Part shown: positions 61,012 through 64,000 of the stretch, piece by piece
Position numbering within the stretch: position 1 is the stretch's first letter
Layout: each line of letters starts with the position of its first letter
NCBI RefSeq assembly: GCF_018780585.1
Contig: NZ_JADMJL010000017.1
Coordinates: forward strand, 112,170 to 176,169
Origin: Methyloversatilis discipulorum
GTDB lineage: Bacteria; Pseudomonadota; Gammaproteobacteria; Burkholderiales; Rhodocyclaceae
DNA: 64,000 nucleotides
Direction: 5' to 3'
Program-made: the position numbers and the translations under genes
Notes under the pieces: generated by a model
Database searches by the model: none
Seen by the model: the letters and a program-made list of their open reading frames with translations, nothing else
What the model was told of the DNA's origin: nothing

Positions 61012-61319
61012 GAGTGGCTACCGGAAAGTTCGAGGTCGTATGCGTAGGCCATCCAGCCGTCACGCCCGGCGCCCAGTTCGGACAGCCGTTCGCCGAGGCG
61101 TTCGCCCGCTTCGACGCAGCGTGCAAGCGCGCCGTCGTGTGCCTTGCGCAACGCAAGCAGCGCATCGCGATCGGCCAGAGACAGATCGCGTCGGTCGGCG
61201 ACGCCCTGCAGCACGGCGGCCAGCTCACGATCGGCGGCCGCCAGCGTGGCCCAGTCATCGCTCAGCGCGGCCACTTCGAGCCGGCGGGCGATGCGGGCGA
61301 AGGTATGGCGGTCAGTCAT
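61008..61319 (-). CDS. FliT-like flagellar chaperone (LafX position)
   Basis: A 103-residue helical protein in the fliT/lafX position between fliS and fliK, with overlaps of 8 and 4 bp. Sequence similarity to FliT is not obvious, so the call rests on length, helices and position. Confidence 0.65.
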   Translation of the reverse strand: MTDRHTFARIARRLEVAALSDDWATLAAADRELAAVLQGVADRRDLSLADRDALLALRKAHDGALARCVEAGERLGERLSELGAGRDGWMAYAYDLELSGSHS

Positions 61320-61698
61320 GTCCGTCCGCCAGTCCGACCCAACCGCGGCGCAAGGTGCCGAGCAAGCCGCTCACCTCGTCCAGCGGTGCGGTGTCGAGCT
61401 TGATGCCGCCTTCGCTGAGGCGCCACGCGCAGTAGTCGTACAGCCAGTCCAGATTGGCCACGACGTCGCCGCCGCTGTCCGGATCGAGCGAACTGGCCAG
61501 GCCGTTCAGCATGTCGACGCAGCGGTCGAGGCTGAGCGCCTTCTGTTCGTAGCGCCCGGCTTCGATGTGGGCGCGTGCGCGCGCGATCTCCTCGAGCAGG
61601 CCGTCCATCAGGATCAGCACGAGCTGCACCGGGGTCGCGCGCGCCGTCTGCGCATTCAGATTGACGGCGTGGTAGCTCTGGTAGGCGTCGTAGTTCAA
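61312..61698 (-). CDS. fliS: flagellin chaperone FliS
   Basis: A 128-residue chaperone. Motifs SYHAVNLNAQTARATPVQLVL (key residues SYHAVNL and ATPVQLVL) and LNGLASSLDPDSGGDVVANLDWLYDY match FliS (key part LASSLD). It prevents early flagellin polymerisation. No flagellin gene is in the window. Confidence 0.92.
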   Translation of the reverse strand: MNYDAYQSYHAVNLNAQTARATPVQLVLILMDGLLEEIARARAHIEAGRYEQKALSLDRCVDMLNGLASSLDPDSGGDVVANLDWLYDYCAWRLSEGGIKLDTAPLDEVSGLLGTLRRGWVGLADGHD

Positions 61699-61736
61699 GG
61701 CATGGGTTTCCGGTTTCGTTGGCGGACAGGCAGTCC

Positions 61737-63110
61737 TCAGCTGGCCGACGAGCTCGCGAACAGCGCGTCGAACATGCTGGTGGTCTGCCCCATCTGCGAC
61801 TGCAGCGACTGCAGTTGCGTGAACTGCACGAGATAACGCTGGTAAGCGTTGTCGTACTGCAGGTCGATACGGGTCTGGCGCGTGGTGAGCGCCTTCTGCT
61901 GGCTCTGCACGGTGTCCTTGCGGCGCTGGATCTGGCCGCCGGCGGAGTCGAGCCAGACGTCCATATAGCTGGCGAAACCACCGAGCAGCCCGCTGCCGGA
62001 ACTGGTGCTGGCACTGCCGAACAGACTGTCGATGGCATCCGGATTGGCGGCGATCGCTTTGTCCAGCTTGGTCGAGTCAAGGGACAGCCTGCCGTTGCGG
62101 TCGGCGCTGACGCCGAAATCCATCAGGCGCAAGCCGCCGACCTCCTGGCGGACCAGGCTGTCGAGCCGATTGCGCAGCGACCGTATGCCGGAGTCGGAAG
62201 CAAAAGCCGCCGCCGCGACGCCGCTTTCGGCATCGCCGGTGCTGGTCAGCTCGTCCAGGCTGGTCTTCAGCTTGTTGAAGGCGTCGATGAAGCTCTGCAC
62301 ATTGGCCGCGGTACCACCGCTGTCGCCCGCCACCTTCAGCGTCAGCGGCGCCTCGCCCGCCGCCATCGCGCGGGTGAAGTTCATCGTCACACCCTGGATG
62401 GCGGTGAAGGTGTTCGACGCCTGCTGCAGACGCACGCCGCTTCCCTGCGCACCCAGCCACACGACGGCATCGCGCGCCGCCGTCAGTTCGCTGCCATTGT
62501 CGAGCGAATCCTTGAACGCGCCAGCGGGCAGGCCGCTGGTGTCCAGCGTGATCTGGCCGTCGGCACCTGTTTCGGTCGACGACAGCACCAGCTGCGTCTG
62601 GCCGCCGGCGGTCATCACCATCGCCGTGACCTTGCCCTGGTTGCCGCTGGCCTGATTGATGGCGCGCGCCATCTCGGTCTGCGACAGCGTGCCGTCGGCG
62701 TCCATGTCGGCGCCGGAGAAATCGACACCGATGGTTGCACCGCCGGCGAGGTTGATGCTGAGCATGCCGCTCATCGGCACCGGCACCGCCGGCAGATCGG
62801 TGAACACCACCTGGTGGGCGCTGGCGACCTGCTCGACGAACAGCGGATACTCACCCGCCACCGCCCCGGGCGAAGCGCTCGCCGTGCCGACGCCGGTGCC
62901 GCTCAGCGTGGCGGTGTTCTGCGTGACGCCCTTCTTCGACGACAGCGTCGACAAGGCGCTGTCGAAGGCCTGCAGCGCACTTTGCAGCTTGGTCAGCGCC
63001 GACGTCGTGGCCTGCGCTTTCTTGCTCTGCGTGTCGACCTGGGTCTGCGACGCGCTGATGTAGGCGGTCGCAAGCTGCGAGGCGGTGGTGACGGGATCGA
63101 AAGTGCTCAT
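61737..63110 (-). CDS. fliD: flagellar filament cap protein FliD
   Basis: A 457-residue cap protein. The N-terminal FliD domain (VDTQSKKAQATTSALTKLQS), hook-IN-like middle and C-terminal helical region (LTTRQTRIDLQYDNAYQRYL, VQFTQLQSLQSQM) are present. I start at ATG 63110, with CAGGAGCCAGAC upstream. Confidence 0.93.
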   Translation of the reverse strand: MSTFDPVTTASQLATAYISASQTQVDTQSKKAQATTSALTKLQSALQAFDSALSTLSSKKGVTQNTATLSGTGVGTASASPGAVAGEYPLFVEQVASAHQVVFTDLPAVPVPMSGMLSINLAGGATIGVDFSGADMDADGTLSQTEMARAINQASGNQGKVTAMVMTAGGQTQLVLSSTETGADGQITLDTSGLPAGAFKDSLDNGSELTAARDAVVWLGAQGSGVRLQQASNTFTAIQGVTMNFTRAMAAGEAPLTLKVAGDSGGTAANVQSFIDAFNKLKTSLDELTSTGDAESGVAAAAFASDSGIRSLRNRLDSLVRQEVGGLRLMDFGVSADRNGRLSLDSTKLDKAIAANPDAIDSLFGSASTSSGSGLLGGFASYMDVWLDSAGGQIQRRKDTVQSQQKALTTRQTRIDLQYDNAYQRYLVQFTQLQSLQSQMGQTTSMFDALFASSSAS

Positions 63111-63198
63111 GTCTGGCTCCTGTGAACGGTTAGCGGACGCGTCCACCGTTCAAGGCGACCGGCGTGAACAAAAACTGAAATCGATGCGGAACGGACGC

Positions 63199-63630
63199 TC
63201 ACGGCGCACGCCCCCACACCTGGACGGCGATGTCGTCCTGCCGCTTCTGTTCGCTGACGCGCGCACCGTGCGCGGCCATGCTGCGCTGGCGCAGCAGCAC
63301 CTGGTCGAGCACTTCGCAGCGGCGCGAAACAAGCGCCAGTTCGCGCCGCGCCAGATCGATCTCGATCTCGTGGGCGGCCAGTTCCTGCCGGTGCACCACC
63401 ACCATGTCGGCCACCGACTGCTTGTAGCCGGCACTGTTCATCGACAGCAGCGGGTGCAGCGAGCCGGTCTGCGGCACGCCGTCGCACAGCGACTGCAGCC
63501 GTTCGATATTGCCCAGATAGCGCTGGCGCAATGCCAGCTTGCCGGCCATGTCGGCCTGCAGGCGGGCCACCTCGCGCTCGCGCACGTCCACCAGTCTCGC
63601 CAGCGTGCGAATGGATGTCTTCGTCGTCAT
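63199..63630 (-). CDS. fliJ: flagellar export protein FliJ
   Basis: A 143-residue coiled-coil protein directly after fliI (ATGA overlap). Long charged helices (LARLVDVREREVARLQADM, EIEIDLARRELALVSRR) fit FliJ, the central stalk of the export ATPase. Confidence 0.85.
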   Translation of the reverse strand: MTTKTSIRTLARLVDVREREVARLQADMAGKLALRQRYLGNIERLQSLCDGVPQTGSLHPLLSMNSAGYKQSVADMVVVHRQELAAHEIEIDLARRELALVSRRCEVLDQVLLRQRSMAAHGARVSEQKRQDDIAVQVWGRAP

Positions 63631-64000
63631 GCCGCCAGCTCCAGCATGCGCGCCACGCACTGCACCATCGGCGCCGCTTCGGCCACGCCCTGGCGCAGAT
63701 AGGCCTCGATGTCCGGATACAGCGACACCGCGTGATCGGTCTGCGGATCGGCGCCGGCAACATAGGCGCCGAGCGGGATCAGGTCGCGCACCTGGGCATG
63801 GCGCGACGCCATTTCCTTCACCCTGCGTGCGGCATTGAGATGCGCCTTGTCGACCACCAGCGCCATGCAGCGACTGATCGACGCGGCGATGTCGATGGCC
63901 GGGTAGTGACCGCGTTCGGCCAGTTCGCGCGTCAGCACGATGTGACCGTCGAGGATGGCGCGGGCGGTGTCGACCACCGGGTCCTGCTGGTCGTCGCCCT
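63627..64000 (-). CDS. fliI: flagellum-specific ATPase FliI, C-terminal part only
   Basis: The last 123 residues of a FliI-type ATPase. The catalytic-domain stretch DGHIVLTRELAERGHYPAID and the C-terminal helical domain (LVVDKAHLNAARRVKEM) are clear. The gene runs off the right edge, so the nucleotide-binding P-loop is not visible. Confidence 0.93.
   Translation of the reverse strand, partial: GDDQQDPVVDTARAILDGHIVLTRELAERGHYPAIDIAASISRCMALVVDKAHLNAARRVKEMASRHAQVRDLIPLGAYVAGADPQTDHAVSLYPDIEAYLRQGVAEAAPMVQCVARMLELAA

Noticed and set aside
63111..63198. Sigma-28 promoter before fliD
   Set aside because: TCAGTTTT and GCCGGTCG are present on the leftward strand, but the spacing (7 bases) is far from the usual 11, so the match is not convincing.

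Overview
The window is about 64 kb of very GC-rich DNA with dense, tightly packed genes. The protein families (RpoN and DksA-type regulators, aa3-type oxidase operon, GlgE pathway, lateral-type flagellar genes) and the intergenic repeat at 51748-51822 suggest a betaproteobacterium, possibly Rhodocyclales (for example near Methyloversatilis). That placement is inference from protein style only. No tRNA, rRNA, CRISPR array, insertion sequence or prophage is visible.

Layout. (1) 1-4 kb: the 3' part of rpoN (sigma-54), a glycine-zipper protein, a GT4 glycosyltransferase and a DUF2334 deacetylase. (2) 4-9.8 kb: a PAP2 phosphatase and a GT4 glycosyltransferase read leftward; a PLD-VTT membrane-lipid enzyme, an EEP-family hydrolase and a ChaB-like protein read rightward; then a DksA/TraR zinc-finger protein. 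(3) 10-16 kb: a type II NADH dehydrogenase, a small secreted protein, an AI-2E-type permease and a large DUF748/AsmA-like envelope protein. (4) 16-21.4 kb: a leftward cytochrome oxidase operon (subunit II, fused subunit I-III, a small membrane protein, CtaG) plus DUF2231 and CopD/HemJ-like membrane proteins. (5) 21.4-29.4 kb: a stress island with BON lipoproteins, DUF1328, a CBS protein, two SDRs, PRC-barrel, DUF883-like, Cys-rich copper-binding-type and two ferritin-like proteins. (6) 29.5-38.4 kb: EgtD, a small membrane protein, GlgB, GlgE and a TreS-maltokinase fusion, an operon that can turn trehalose into branched alpha-glucan. (7) 38.5-44.4 kb: two GT9 glycosyltransferases (one with DUF4254), an FMN reductase, small membrane and secreted proteins and a TetR regulator. 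(8) 44.5-64 kb: a flagellar locus. Its order fliI-fliJ-fliD-fliS-fliT-fliK-fliL-fliA-motA-motB-flgM-flgN matches lateral (Flag-2) systems; flgA is divergent, and flgBCDEFGHI, a FlgJ-type rod-binding gene, flgK and flgL follow.

Main discovery candidate. Fourteen intergenic sites between 5.7 and 43.1 kb match the sigma-54 -24/-12 promoter (GG, ten bases, GC, always with TTGC). Each lies 32-114 bp before a start codon, and they precede nearly every transcription unit in regions 2, 3, 5, 6 and 7, four times as divergent pairs. With rpoN at the window edge in an unusual context (no hpf/ptsN downstream), this suggests a sigma-54-driven stress, envelope and storage-glucan regulon. A second shared 18-bp element (GCAnATTTTTCAnCGCnG) occurs upstream of four of these promoters and may be an activator site. 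The cytochrome oxidase and flagellar genes show no such promoter within the window.
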